Origin: Lysobacter_I brunescens | GTDB taxonomy: Bacteria; Pseudomonadota; Gammaproteobacteria; Xanthomonadales; Xanthomonadaceae | DNA length: 64,000 bases | Reading direction: 5' to 3' | NCBI RefSeq assembly: GCF_042677005.1 | Contig: NZ_JBHTIF010000001.1 | Coordinates: 1,674,001 to 1,738,000 of the forward strand | The notes under the pieces: model-generated | Seen by the model: the letters and a program-made list of their open reading frames with translations, nothing else | Database searches by the model: none | Told to the model about the DNA's origin: nothing | Part shown: one piece after another, positions 36,150 through 44,751 of the stretch | How positions within the stretch are numbered: the stretch's first letter is position 1 | How the letters are laid out: each line of letters starts with the position of its first letter | Translations under genes and position numbers: made by a program

Positions 36150-38159
36150 TCAGGGCGTCACTTCGCTCAGCTCCACCAGGTAGGTGGTGGTGCCGCCGCC
36201 GATGTCGATGCGCCAGCCCTTGGTGAATTCGCTGGCGTTGACGGTGTTCCAGTTGCGCAGGGTGATCGTGGCGTTGGCCGGTTCCAGCACGCGCACGCGC
36301 AGGTTGCCGGCGGTGACCGTGCTGCCGCTGACCGTGGGCTGCACCGGCACCTGCACCTGGAAGAAGGCGGTGGTGCCCGATCCCAGGGTGAAGTTGTCGC
36401 GGACGGTGAGCCTGCGGTTGGCGAACTGCAGGTTGCGGGTCCAGCGGGTCAGCGCCGGGTTGCCGCGATAGACCGGCGTGAGGTCCGAGTCGACCGTGAT
36501 CGCACCGTTGGCGCCGGGCGTGACGGTCATCGTCGCGACCGACTGCGGCGACTCGCACTGGTGGACGATGCGGTCGTTCGCCGGCGCGGTGCACTGCGCG
36601 GTGCTGGTGTTGCTGCGTTCGAAGCGCATCGTGTTGTGCACTTCGGTGCCCTGCTGGATGCCGCTGCGGCTCCAGATGTTCTCGGTCACGGCCAGCCAGT
36701 CGCGTGCGTACAGCGTGAACGCGCCCTGGTCCTGGTGCGCATGGCTTTCGTTGTAGGGGCCGGCGACGTAGGACATCCACATCGCGCTGGTGTCCCAGCC
36801 GCTGCGCGCGAACAGATGGCCGGTCGCGCTGCCGTGGTAGTGCAGGGCGGTCGGCGCGGTGCCGTTGCTGCCCGGCGGCAGCAGGTCGTAGCGGAAATTC
36901 GCGCCCTGGCCCATCTGCTGGACGGAGATGTTGTTGAGCCACCAGCTCGCGATGCGCTGCGCCGAGGCGTCGTTGGTGAGGTTGCGGGCCTCCAGCATCA
37001 GCCGGCGGTGGTAGTCGTAAAGCTCGGGCACGGAGTTGCGCGACTGGTCGCCGATCGGCGCGAAGTGCGTGCGCGTCGGCACCGTGCCGTGCACCCACCA
37101 CTGGATGGTGTTGGTGGCATGCGGGTTGGCGTTGGCCAGGTCGATGCCGGTGGCGTCGCGCCAGATGCGGTACAGCTCGAACAGGCGCATCTGCGCGGTG
37201 CCGTAGCCGGTGCCTTCCAGGCTGCCGCCGGTGGGCATGTTGCGGTAGTAGGCCTCCAGCTTCGGCAGCTTGTCGGTCTTGAGCAGCGTCATCCACGTCG
37301 GATTGCGCGAAGCCAGCGCCCACATCATGGTCGCTTCGACGAAGCTGAAGTAATAGTTGTTGCCCGGGTTGTCGACCGACCAGCCGCTCCATGGGTGCGA
37401 CGTGCTGCCCCAGCGCGCGTTCTCGTGGTTCCACACGTTCCAGATCGCCTGCTGCGCGTAGGCCGACCAGCGCTGGCGCTGGCTGCTGGTCACGCGCGCG
37501 GCGCAGGTGTCGTAGGTCATCGCGAGGTCGGCGATCATCGGCCCGACTTCGAGGTAGGAGTCGGCGGCGACGGCGGGGCGCTGCCCGGCGGCGATGGCGG
37601 TCTCGGCCTGCGCGACCTGCTGCTCGACCAGGCTCACGGCGTGGTTGCAGTACTTCACGTCGCGGGTGATGCGGAACATCAGCGCGGAGTCGCGGGCTTC
37701 GTACGCATAGCCGGGGCTGCCGTTCACGGCGCTGTCGACCCAGTTGCGGAAACGGGTGTACGCCGTGCGCGAGGTGTCGATGAAGGTGAGGTTCATCGGG
37801 ATTTCGCTGAGCTGCGGCGAGTTGTTGCCGATGGCCGGGCGCGGCTTCGGGCGCGGGCGCGGTGAGAAGCGCGGATCCGTGGCGGTCGCGGCGCCCGATG
37901 CGGCGCTCGATGCGGTGAGGGGCTTCGATGTCGTGTGCGCGCGTTCGGCGAAGCGCTGGCGCAGGTCGCGCAGCAGGTCGGCCGGACCGGCCAGGGCGAT
38001 GCCGGCGACGGCGACCGCGCCGAGCGCCACCAGCGGGAGGGTCAGGCTGCGGGGCAGGCGGGCGCGGCCGCGGGGACTGGGCGTCGGGAAAGCAGTTTCG
38101 GGGCGGGGGATGGGGGGCATGTCGGGGGCTCTGCGATCGCGTCCATGGCGAGACTGCAT
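36150..38159 (-). CDS. Heparinase II/III-like polysaccharide lyase family protein, membrane-anchored
   Basis: A 669-aa probable glycan lyase. One membrane anchor lies near residues 37-57 (LTLPLVALGAVAVAGIALAG), followed by a Pro/Arg linker. The toroid-like helical domain has WSVDNPGNNYYFSFVEA and GGSLEGTGYGTAQMRLFELY; the β-sandwich region has GPYNESHAHQDQGAFTLYARDW (near 36720-36756), a typical heparinase II/III His motif. ATG 38120 is an alternative start. It is a clear paralogue of the next gene. Within a polysaccharide locus it may trim or release polymer in the periplasm, as AlgL does for alginate; the substrate is unknown. Confidence 0.8.
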   Translation of the reverse strand: MQSRHGRDRRAPDMPPIPRPETAFPTPSPRGRARLPRSLTLPLVALGAVAVAGIALAGPADLLRDLRQRFAERAHTTSKPLTASSAASGAATATDPRFSPRPRPKPRPAIGNNSPQLSEIPMNLTFIDTSRTAYTRFRNWVDSAVNGSPGYAYEARDSALMFRITRDVKYCNHAVSLVEQQVAQAETAIAAGQRPAVAADSYLEVGPMIADLAMTYDTCAARVTSSQRQRWSAYAQQAIWNVWNHENARWGSTSHPWSGWSVDNPGNNYYFSFVEATMMWALASRNPTWMTLLKTDKLPKLEAYYRNMPTGGSLEGTGYGTAQMRLFELYRIWRDATGIDLANANPHATNTIQWWVHGTVPTRTHFAPIGDQSRNSVPELYDYHRRLMLEARNLTNDASAQRIASWWLNNISVQQMGQGANFRYDLLPPGSNGTAPTALHYHGSATGHLFARSGWDTSAMWMSYVAGPYNESHAHQDQGAFTLYARDWLAVTENIWSRSGIQQGTEVHNTMRFERSNTSTAQCTAPANDRIVHQCESPQSVATMTVTPGANGAITVDSDLTPVYRGNPALTRWTRNLQFANRRLTVRDNFTLGSGTTAFFQVQVPVQPTVSGSTVTAGNLRVRVLEPANATITLRNWNTVNASEFTKGWRIDIGGGTTTYLVELSEVTP

Positions 38160-38372
38160 TCGCGTCGTCCGAAACCCGGTCCGGGTGGCGGGCGGCGCAC
38201 CGTTCGATGTGCCGGCGGGGGCCGGGACATCGGTCGAAACGTCACGAATGACGCGTCAACCTGAACGGAAGTATGCGTGCCGCCTTGCCCGCGTTTTGTG
38301 ATGAGGCCGACCTAAATTTCGCTTTCTTGAAGTGAAGTGTGAAGTTTGTCTCGCAAAAGCGACCGATCTGGA

Positions 38373-40208
38373 TCAGCGGCCGATCGATTGCAGCTCCACG
38401 ACGTAGGTTTCGCCGCTTCCGGCGATATCCAGTCGCCAGCCACTGCGAAATTCGTCACGGTCCACTCTGCGCCAGTCGAAGGCCGACAGCTGCGCATCGG
38501 CCGGCGACAGCACCTTGATCCGCAGCCCGCCGGCCACCGCCTCCCGGCCCTCGATCCGGGGCTCGGTCGGCAGCTGGAGCTGGAAGATCGCGCGCGTGCC
38601 GGGCGTGGTGCGGAAGCGGTCCTCGACGCGCAGGCCCGCCACGGAGAAATCCAGGCGTCGGGTCCACTGTTTCACCGGACTGTCCTTGGCGTAGGCACCG
38701 GTCAGGTCGGCGTCCACGCGCAGCGCGCCGTCGGTGCCGGGCGTCACGGTCATCGTCGACACCGTGGGCACGCACTGGTGCACCACGCGGTCGTTCTGCG
38801 GCGCGTGGCACTGGCGCGCGATCGGCGTCGGCGCCTCGAAGCGCAGCACGTTGCGGGTTTCGGTGCCCTGCTGGATGCCGCTGTGGCTCCAGATGTTCTC
38901 GGTCACGGTCAGCCAGTCGCGGTGGAAGAGGGTGAAGCCGCCCTGTTCCTGCGCTGCGTGGCTCTCGTTGTACGGGCCGGCGACGACGGCCAGCCACAGC
39001 GCGTCGCGGTCCCAGCCGGTGCGCGCGAACAGGTGGCCGGTGCCGGTGGCGTGATGGAACAGCGCGGTCGGCGCGGGTGCCTTGGCGTCGCCGGCCGGCA
39101 GCAGGTCGTGCGGCGTGTTGAAGCCGTTGCGCATCCTGTCGATGGCGATGTGGTGCAGCCACCACGACGCCATCGCCTGGCGCTGCGGATCCCTGGTCAG
39201 GGCGCGGGCCTGCAGCACCACGGTGCGGTGGTAGTCGTAGAGTTCCGGGATCGAGCTGCGCGACTGGTCGCCGATCGGCGCGAAACGGTCCAGGGTCGGC
39301 ACGGTCGCGTGCACCCAGTAGTCGATGCTGTCGGCGGCGTGCGGACTGGCACTGGCGATGTCCTCGCCGGTGGCGTCGCGCCACAGGCGGTACAAGGCGA
39401 ACAGGCGCATGTGCGCCGCGCCGTAGCCGGTGCCTTCCAGGCTGCCGCCGCCGGGCAACTGCGCGAAATATGCGATCAGCGGCGGGATCTTTTCTTCGTT
39501 GAGGAAACGCATCCATTCCGCGTTGCCGCTGGCCAGCGCCCAGTACAGGGTCGCCTCGACGAAGCTGTAGTAGTAATTGTTGCCCGGGTTGTCGACCGAC
39601 CAGCCCGTCCACGGGCGGGGGCGGCCGTTCCAGTTCGCGCGGACGTGGTGCCACACGTTCCACACCGCCTGCTCGGCGAAGGCCGACCAGCGCTTGCGCT
39701 GCGCGTCGTCGATGCTCGCCTTGCAGGTATCGAGGGTCATCGACAGCGCGGCGATGCGCGGACCGACTTCCAGGTAGGAATCGCCGGCCACCTCCGGCGC
39801 GTTGCCGGCGGCGATCGCGGATTCGCCGTCGGCGACCTCCTGCTCGACCATGCGCACCGCGAGTTCGCAGTATTTCGGCTTCGGCTCCAGCCGGTACAGC
39901 AGCGCAGCGTCGTAGGCGGAGAAGGCATAACCCGGTTCGCCCGCGACGGCGGCATCGACCCAGCGCCGGAAGCGGTCGAACTGCGGCGAACGCGTGTCGA
40001 CGTAGGACAGATCCAGCGGGATGCCCGGCTGCAGCGGCTTCAGTGCCGGGCGTTTCGCGGCCACTGCCTGCGTCGCGGCGGCCAGTGCAGCGGCGCGCCC
40101 GTCCGCCGCGTTCGCGGTGCCATCACCGCCGCAGCCGGCGATGGCCAGCACGAGGGGGACGGCGAACAGGCTGCGCGCGATGTGGGCGCGTGAGCGGCTG
40201 CGGGACAT
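38373..40208 (-). CDS. Heparinase II/III-like lipoprotein, paralogue of the downstream gene
   Basis: A 611-aa predicted lipoprotein: the signal ends LVLAIAGC with the lipobox Cys at residue 26. The body parallels the 36150 product throughout (WSVDNPGNNYYYSFVEA; GGSLEGTGYGAAHMRLFALY; IPELYDYHR; WSHSGIQQGTE). The key motif differs: NESHAAQEQGGFTL in place of NESHAHQDQGAFTL, so a His and an Asp of the putative active site are changed to Ala and Glu (near 38940-38975). It could be catalytically weak or a binding partner. The start lies just past the barrel gene's stop, so the two are coupled. Confidence 0.82.
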   Translation of the reverse strand: MSRSRSRAHIARSLFAVPLVLAIAGCGGDGTANAADGRAAALAAATQAVAAKRPALKPLQPGIPLDLSYVDTRSPQFDRFRRWVDAAVAGEPGYAFSAYDAALLYRLEPKPKYCELAVRMVEQEVADGESAIAAGNAPEVAGDSYLEVGPRIAALSMTLDTCKASIDDAQRKRWSAFAEQAVWNVWHHVRANWNGRPRPWTGWSVDNPGNNYYYSFVEATLYWALASGNAEWMRFLNEEKIPPLIAYFAQLPGGGSLEGTGYGAAHMRLFALYRLWRDATGEDIASASPHAADSIDYWVHATVPTLDRFAPIGDQSRSSIPELYDYHRTVVLQARALTRDPQRQAMASWWLHHIAIDRMRNGFNTPHDLLPAGDAKAPAPTALFHHATGTGHLFARTGWDRDALWLAVVAGPYNESHAAQEQGGFTLFHRDWLTVTENIWSHSGIQQGTETRNVLRFEAPTPIARQCHAPQNDRVVHQCVPTVSTMTVTPGTDGALRVDADLTGAYAKDSPVKQWTRRLDFSVAGLRVEDRFRTTPGTRAIFQLQLPTEPRIEGREAVAGGLRIKVLSPADAQLSAFDWRRVDRDEFRSGWRLDIAGSGETYVVELQSIGR

Positions 40209-40213
40209 GGCGA

Positions 40214-41554
40214 TCACCGGTTCTGGTAGGTCAGCGCCAGCGACACCACGTTCTGGTCGGCGCGCTGGCCCGGCGCCGAACTGCGGCGCTCGTAGCGCGC
40301 GAGGGTGAACACGCCGCTCCAGTGGCGGACCCACTGGTAGCGCGCGTTGAGCGAATAGCGGCGGGTCTCGTCGTCGCGATCGAGGTTGACGTAGCGGTTG
40401 TGGTCCAGCGCACCGGCGAAGCCGATCCGCAGGTTGCGCCGTGCGCGCCAGCTCGCTTCCAGACCGAGGCCGTAGCCGTCCTGGTCGAACTGGTCGGTGT
40501 CCTGGTAGCGCAGGCGATCCAGGAACGGCGAGGCGCTGAAGGTCCAGCGCGTCGAAGTCCAGGTGTATTCGCCTTCCAGCCTGCGTTCGAGGAAGGGCGA
40601 GGCGTTGACCACGGTGTCGCCGGTCTGCACGCCGGCCGGCGGCGCTTCGATGACTTCGCCGCCGGCCAGCGCGTCCGAGGCGACGTCCGAAAACAGGCTG
40701 CTGTACGAGAGATCGAAGCGGTGCGCATCGTTCGGCCGCCAGGCCGCCGAGGCGCGGAACATCGGGTCGGCGCGGCCGTCGGCGAAGCCGGGCAGCGAGC
40801 GACGATAGTCCAGCCGCGAGTAGCCCAGGTCCACGGCCAGGTCGACGCGGTTGAGCGTGCGCGTCCAGCGCATGAACAACTGGGTGCGGTCGTAGTCGCG
40901 CGCGACCGCTTCGCTGTCGAAATCCACCCGCTGCTGCTGCAGGTTGAACGAGAAGCGGCTGCCCGGCGACAGCCGTCGCGTCGCGCGCAGCGCGAGGTCG
41001 GTGCGCCGTGAATTGAAGGCGTCGGTGATCTCGGCCTCGCTGCGGATCCAGCGCAGCTCCGCGCTGCCGCGCCAGTCGTCGCCCCACTCGAACTGCAGGG
41101 TCGGTCCGGCCGACAGCACGTTGACCTGCTGGCGGTTGCCCGGCGCGTCTGCGGCGAGCGTGTCGACAGGCTGCAGGGTCAGCTGGTCCACCACGCTGAA
41201 GCTCAGGCGCTCGGGAATCGCCACCCAGTTCACCCGCCCGGAAAACGTGCCGTCGGCGCCGTCCTGCAATCCGCGCTGGTCGTAGTGGCGGTACTCTGCG
41301 CGACCGCTGAGGTGCATCTGCAGCACGGAGGTGTCGTGGAGCACCTCCACGCCCAGGCCCGGTCGCAGGATCGTGGTCGACAGCGGGTCGGTCGGCGTCA
41401 GCAGCAGGTTGTCGTTGTGCTCGGCGTTGAAGTCCAGCGTGTAATTGACGCGCAGCGCGTGCGCGTCGCGCGGCGTCGCGGCGCCGAACACGACGGCGAT
41501 CGACATCGCCAGCGTCGCGACCGGCAGCGAGGCCCTGGTCCGCGCGCGTGCCAT
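40214..41554 (-). CDS. Outer-membrane β-barrel protein of exosortase-type polysaccharide loci
   Basis: A 446-aa outer-membrane protein. A signal peptide ends near residue 33 (DAHA|LRVNYTLDF). The remainder is alternating amphipathic β-strands (VLQMHLSGRAEYRHYDQ, WRGSAELRWIRSEAEI, GYGLGLEASWRARRNLRIGFAGALDHNR) closing on an aromatic-type terminus (VSLALTYQNR). Length and strand pattern resemble the 'PEP-CTERM system associated' barrel group. It may form or assist a polysaccharide exit pore; it is encoded between the P-loop protein and the lyase paralogues with tight overlaps. Confidence 0.78.
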   Translation of the reverse strand: MARARTRASLPVATLAMSIAVVFGAATPRDAHALRVNYTLDFNAEHNDNLLLTPTDPLSTTILRPGLGVEVLHDTSVLQMHLSGRAEYRHYDQRGLQDGADGTFSGRVNWVAIPERLSFSVVDQLTLQPVDTLAADAPGNRQQVNVLSAGPTLQFEWGDDWRGSAELRWIRSEAEITDAFNSRRTDLALRATRRLSPGSRFSFNLQQQRVDFDSEAVARDYDRTQLFMRWTRTLNRVDLAVDLGYSRLDYRRSLPGFADGRADPMFRASAAWRPNDAHRFDLSYSSLFSDVASDALAGGEVIEAPPAGVQTGDTVVNASPFLERRLEGEYTWTSTRWTFSASPFLDRLRYQDTDQFDQDGYGLGLEASWRARRNLRIGFAGALDHNRYVNLDRDDETRRYSLNARYQWVRHWSGVFTLARYERRSSAPGQRADQNVVSLALTYQNR

Positions 41555-42294
41555 CAGGGCCGCTGGTTGAACACCACGCCGGCGAACTTCTCCGGCGGGA
41601 AGCTGGCGACGGCCTTGTCGATGTCCTCGCCGCTGACCTGGCCGTAGCCGACGACCAGCACCACCATGTCGGCCAGGTCGGACAGGATGCGCGCATCCGG
41701 GGAACCCAGTGCCGGCGGCGCGTCGAGGATCAGGTGGCGGTTGCCCTGGTGCGCGCGCAGCGAATCGATCATCGCGCGCATGCGCAGCGAGCTGAAGCTT
41801 TCGCCCGGGGTTTCGCGGATGCGTCCGGCGGGAATGAGCTGCAGGCGCGGCACGCCGGTTGCGTGGACCACGTCGCCCAATGCGATCGATTCGTTTTCGA
41901 GATAGTCGATCAGGCCGCGTCCGTCGGCTTCGACCTGCAGCGCTTCGCCCTGCGCCGGATGCGTGGCGTCGCAGTCGACCAGCAGGGCCTGCTTGGTCTC
42001 GTCGAAGGCGAAGGCCGCAGCGAGGTTGCGCGCGACGAAGCTGCCGCCGCAGCCGGGACGCACCGGCGACACGAGGGTGACGAAGTTGCCGGTATCGCCG
42101 GCCAGCGCGAGCAGGCGCGTGCGCAGCTCGCGGAAGGCATCCGCATGCTTGCGCACCGATTCCTGGCGATGGATCAGGCGGCGATCCTCCAGCTGGCGCG
42201 TGCTCAGCGCCTTGCCGGTGCCGTCGCCCTGCGTCGCCGGCAGCGTGCGTCCGCCGGAACCGTCGCGCGTGTCGATGTCGTCGTTCGCGCTCAT
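41554..42294 (-). CDS. CpsD/BY-kinase-like P-loop protein with degenerate Walker A
   Basis: A 246-aa protein of the polysaccharide co-polymerase/tyrosine autokinase ATPase group. ESVRKHADAFRELRTRLLAL is the usual pre-P-loop helix. The P-loop reads LVSPVRPGCGGSFVARNLAAAF: the GKS/T is replaced by GGS, so the lysine that binds phosphate is missing (residue 84 is Gly). Walker A' (QALLVDCDA) and Walker B (HLILDAPP) look normal. There is no C-terminal tyrosine cluster. It probably acts with the Wzz-like protein encoded upstream, but as a non-hydrolysing or altered regulator. Confidence 0.82.
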   Translation of the reverse strand: MSANDDIDTRDGSGGRTLPATQGDGTGKALSTRQLEDRRLIHRQESVRKHADAFRELRTRLLALAGDTGNFVTLVSPVRPGCGGSFVARNLAAAFAFDETKQALLVDCDATHPAQGEALQVEADGRGLIDYLENESIALGDVVHATGVPRLQLIPAGRIRETPGESFSSLRMRAMIDSLRAHQGNRHLILDAPPALGSPDARILSDLADMVVLVVGYGQVSGEDIDKAVASFPPEKFAGVVFNQRP

Positions 42295-43889
42295 GCGGCC
42301 ACCTGCTTCAAGACGTAGACCAGTCCATAGGCCAGGAACACGGAGGCGACGATCGATCCGCTGAGCATCATGCGGCCGACCTCGCGGCGACGGTCGCGCG
42401 GTGTGCGGTAGGCCGGCACCACCGAGAGCAGGGCGTAGGTGCCGCGGCTTTCGAGCTGGCGCGGCGAGCGCACGCGCGGATCGAACCGCACCAGCAGGAA
42501 CAGCAGGCCCAGCGGCACCATCATCGCCGCGAGCAGGCCGCCCAGCGCGAAATGCATGAAACGCAGGCCGCTGGGGCGCAGCGGCATCTGCGCCGGATCC
42601 TGGATGCGCATGGTCAGGCCGCGACGCTCGCGGTCCAGCTCCATCGACACGCGCGCGTTCTCGCGTCGGCGCAGCATGTCCTGGTAGATGTCGCGGTTCA
42701 CTTCGTAATCGCGGGTGAGTTCGGCCAGTTCGCTCTCGGACGCCGCGATGCGCCGGCTGCGGCCGAATTCGTTGTCGAGCAGGCCTTCGGACGCGGACAT
42801 CCGCGACTGGATCGCCGCGATCTCGCGCCGGGTCTGCGCGAGCTGGCTGCGCAGCTCCTGGTACATCGGATTCATCCGCACTTCGCCGGCATCCGCGGTG
42901 GCGGCGCCCGGACGGGTCCGGCGCTGTTCCTCCTCGCGCATCGCGGTCTGGATGTCGGCCATCTGGTGGCGCACGCGGACCACATCGGGATGCTTGTCGG
43001 TATAGCTCAGCAGCAGGGTGTCGAGCTGGCCCTGCAGTTCCAGCAGCTGCGTGCGGTACAGGGTCTCGCGGGTCTGCACCGCGGTGACCGCCGATTCGCC
43101 GGACAGTTGCGCCTCCAGCGCCTGCTCGCGCGAACGCAGCTCCATCAGGCTCATCCGCGTCTGCTCGACCTGGGTGCGCAGGGTGCCGATGCGCGCGGTC
43201 GAATCGGTGGCGCTGCTCGGCTGCGCATCGGTATTGGCAGAGCGGTAGGCCTGCAGGTTGGCCTCGGCCTCGGTGAGCTTGCGATGGTAGTCGCGGACCT
43301 GCGCGTCGATGAACTCGTAGGCCTCGCGGCTCTCGCGTTCCTTGCTGGCCAGGCTTTCCTCGATCAGCAGCGTCGCCATCGCCTCGGCGACCTTGAAGGC
43401 GCGCTCCGGCTCGCTGTCGTGGTAGGTGATCTGCACCAGGTTCTCGCGGGCGTTGGTGATCTGCGTGCGCTCGCGGATCTGCTCGATCAGGCGGTCCTGC
43501 ATCGTGGCGGAGGGCTTGTCCTCCATCCAGCCGCCGGCGACCAGCACCTGGCCCATCACCTTCCGCCCGAACACCACCGTGCGCGCGAGCCCGGCGCGAT
43601 CGATCGCGCGCGTGGCATGCGCGCGGTTCTCCAGCAGCGGCTGGATGATGTCGCTTTCCTGGGCCAGCACCGAGGTGCTGGCGGTGTACTTGCGCGGAAG
43701 CAGGAACAGGCCGGCGACCAGCGCCACCAGGGCGATCCCGGCGAAGATCGAGGCAAGCACGAGCTGGTAGCGGCGGCCTTCGCGCAGCATCGCCATGACC
43801 AGGTCGTTCGGGTTCAGCCCTAGCTGCGACGCCTGCGCGCCGGCGCGCGCGGTCGCTGTGCGCCGCGCGGGGAGCGACGGGACATTCAT
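42291..43889 (-). CDS. Polysaccharide chain-length determinant (Wzz/GumC-like co-polymerase)
   Basis: A 532-aa inner-membrane co-polymerase. Two membrane helices flank a long periplasmic coiled coil: TM1 near residues 42-65 (LVLASIFAGIALVALVAGLFLL), and near the C-terminus LRFMHFALGGLLAAMMVPLGLLFLLV with the Pro-rich QDPAQMPLRPSG motif before it. A third hydrophobic stretch (GSIVASVFLAYGLVYVL) ends the protein. The coiled coil spans roughly residues 190-450. It sets chain length and works with the adjacent P-loop protein. ATG 43889 shares its first base with the stop of the export gene upstream. Confidence 0.93.
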   Translation of the reverse strand: MNVPSLPARRTATARAGAQASQLGLNPNDLVMAMLREGRRYQLVLASIFAGIALVALVAGLFLLPRKYTASTSVLAQESDIIQPLLENRAHATRAIDRAGLARTVVFGRKVMGQVLVAGGWMEDKPSATMQDRLIEQIRERTQITNARENLVQITYHDSEPERAFKVAEAMATLLIEESLASKERESREAYEFIDAQVRDYHRKLTEAEANLQAYRSANTDAQPSSATDSTARIGTLRTQVEQTRMSLMELRSREQALEAQLSGESAVTAVQTRETLYRTQLLELQGQLDTLLLSYTDKHPDVVRVRHQMADIQTAMREEEQRRTRPGAATADAGEVRMNPMYQELRSQLAQTRREIAAIQSRMSASEGLLDNEFGRSRRIAASESELAELTRDYEVNRDIYQDMLRRRENARVSMELDRERRGLTMRIQDPAQMPLRPSGLRFMHFALGGLLAAMMVPLGLLFLLVRFDPRVRSPRQLESRGTYALLSVVPAYRTPRDRRREVGRMMLSGSIVASVFLAYGLVYVLKQVAA

Positions 43890-44515
43890 CAGAACGTGCG
43901 CTCCGGCACCGTGATGACGTCGCCCGGCGCGACCGGATGGTTGGTCGCCAGATCGCCGCGATTGAGGATGCGGTCGAGCTTGATCTCGTACGTGGCCGAC
44001 GTGCCGCCGGCCCGGCGATGCAGCTCGGAGCGGTCGCTGGCCGCGAATTCGGTCGGGCCGCCGGCGGCGAGGATGGCGTCGAGCACGGTCATGCCCGGGC
44101 GATAGGGGATCGACACCGGCTGGCGCACCGCGCCGGTCACGCGGACGCGCGACAGGTATTCGTGGCTGCGCAACTGGGTCAGGATGACCGCGACCTGCGG
44201 GTCGCGCACGTAGGCCGAGAGTTTTTCCTGGATGTCCTTCGCCACTTCGGGCGGCGTGCGCCCGCCGGCGAGCACGTCGCCGACCAGGGGCACGGAGATC
44301 ATCCCGTCCGGACGCACGGGCACGGTGATGCCCAGCTCCGGGTTGCGCCAGACCGAGACCTGCACCTGGTCGTCCACGCCGATCCGGTACGCATCGACGG
44401 CAGTGGCCTGGATCCCATCCGTGGGAGGTGCGCCGACCGAAGGTCCCTGGGTGGTGGCGCAGGCAGCAAGGATGAGCGACAGGCACAACGCCCAGACGCG
44501 ATGGATCGTATGCAT
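43889..44515 (-). CDS. Polysaccharide export lipoprotein (Wza/GumB-like)
   Basis: A 208-aa outer-membrane lipoprotein that would form the export channel or its periplasmic part. The lipobox is LILAACATT with Cys at residue 19. The poly-export domain reads YRIGVDDQVQVSVWRNPELGITVPVRPDGMISVPLVGDV, then one SLBB domain (VTGAVRQPVSIPYRPGMTVLDAILAAGG). The short length, without the extra domains of E. coli Wza, resembles the exosortase-A-type export proteins and GumB. ATG 44515 follows a strong GGGGGA. It is first gene of the - strand export unit. Confidence 0.93.
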   Translation of the reverse strand: MHTIHRVWALCLSLILAACATTQGPSVGAPPTDGIQATAVDAYRIGVDDQVQVSVWRNPELGITVPVRPDGMISVPLVGDVLAGGRTPPEVAKDIQEKLSAYVRDPQVAVILTQLRSHEYLSRVRVTGAVRQPVSIPYRPGMTVLDAILAAGGPTEFAASDRSELHRRAGGTSATYEIKLDRILNRGDLATNHPVAPGDVITVPERTF

Positions 44516-44540
44516 TCGGTCCCCCGAAAAAGTCCCTGCA

Positions 44541-44578
44541 ATTGTAACGGGAGACGGAATAACTTGAGGCCAGTCACA
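44541..44578 (-). promoter_or_regulatory. Candidate promoter with CRP/Clp-like box upstream of the export operon
   Basis: Read on the - strand, TGTGA-N6-TCAAG (44578 down to 44563) half-matches the CRP/Clp consensus TGTGA-N6-TCACA. A TACAAT -10-like hexamer follows at 44546-44541. Clp controls the gum exopolysaccharide genes in Xanthomonas, so the position makes sense. The second half-site is imperfect and no good -35 is seen. Confidence 0.35.
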
Positions 44579-44713
44579 AAAACGAACCTTCGGTTCCGGG
44601 CACCGCACCGCAACCGCGCACCCGCTCGACAGCGAGTGGTCCGCGCGCATCGCTGGCGTGCCGCTCGTCGGCCCGCGTTCCGCCGGGCTTGACCTCGGCC
44701 GGATATCCGGGAG

Positions 44714-44737
44714 TTAATTAGGAAATTACTTAATTAG
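44714..44737 (+). promoter_or_regulatory. Probable operator of the SdpR-like autorepressor
   Basis: Two copies of TTAATTAG, at 44714-44721 and 44730-44737, spaced by GAAATTAC, just 15 bases before the repressor ATG. This is a conspicuous AT island in GC-rich DNA. ArsR-family proteins bind such AT-rich repeats over their own promoters, so autoregulation is likely. Confidence 0.55.
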
Positions 44738-44751
44738 TTCATCGGAGCCCC

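Noticed and set aside
38160..38372. Promoter for the lyase-like gene
   Set aside because: There is an AT-richer patch and a CGTCA-CGAA-TGACG palindrome near 38240, but no convincing -35/-10 pair was found.
19778..44515. Exosortase (XrtA) gene
   Set aside because: Looked for a multi-pass protein with conserved Cys/Arg/His in the locus; none of the membrane proteins fits, so exosortase is not claimed.
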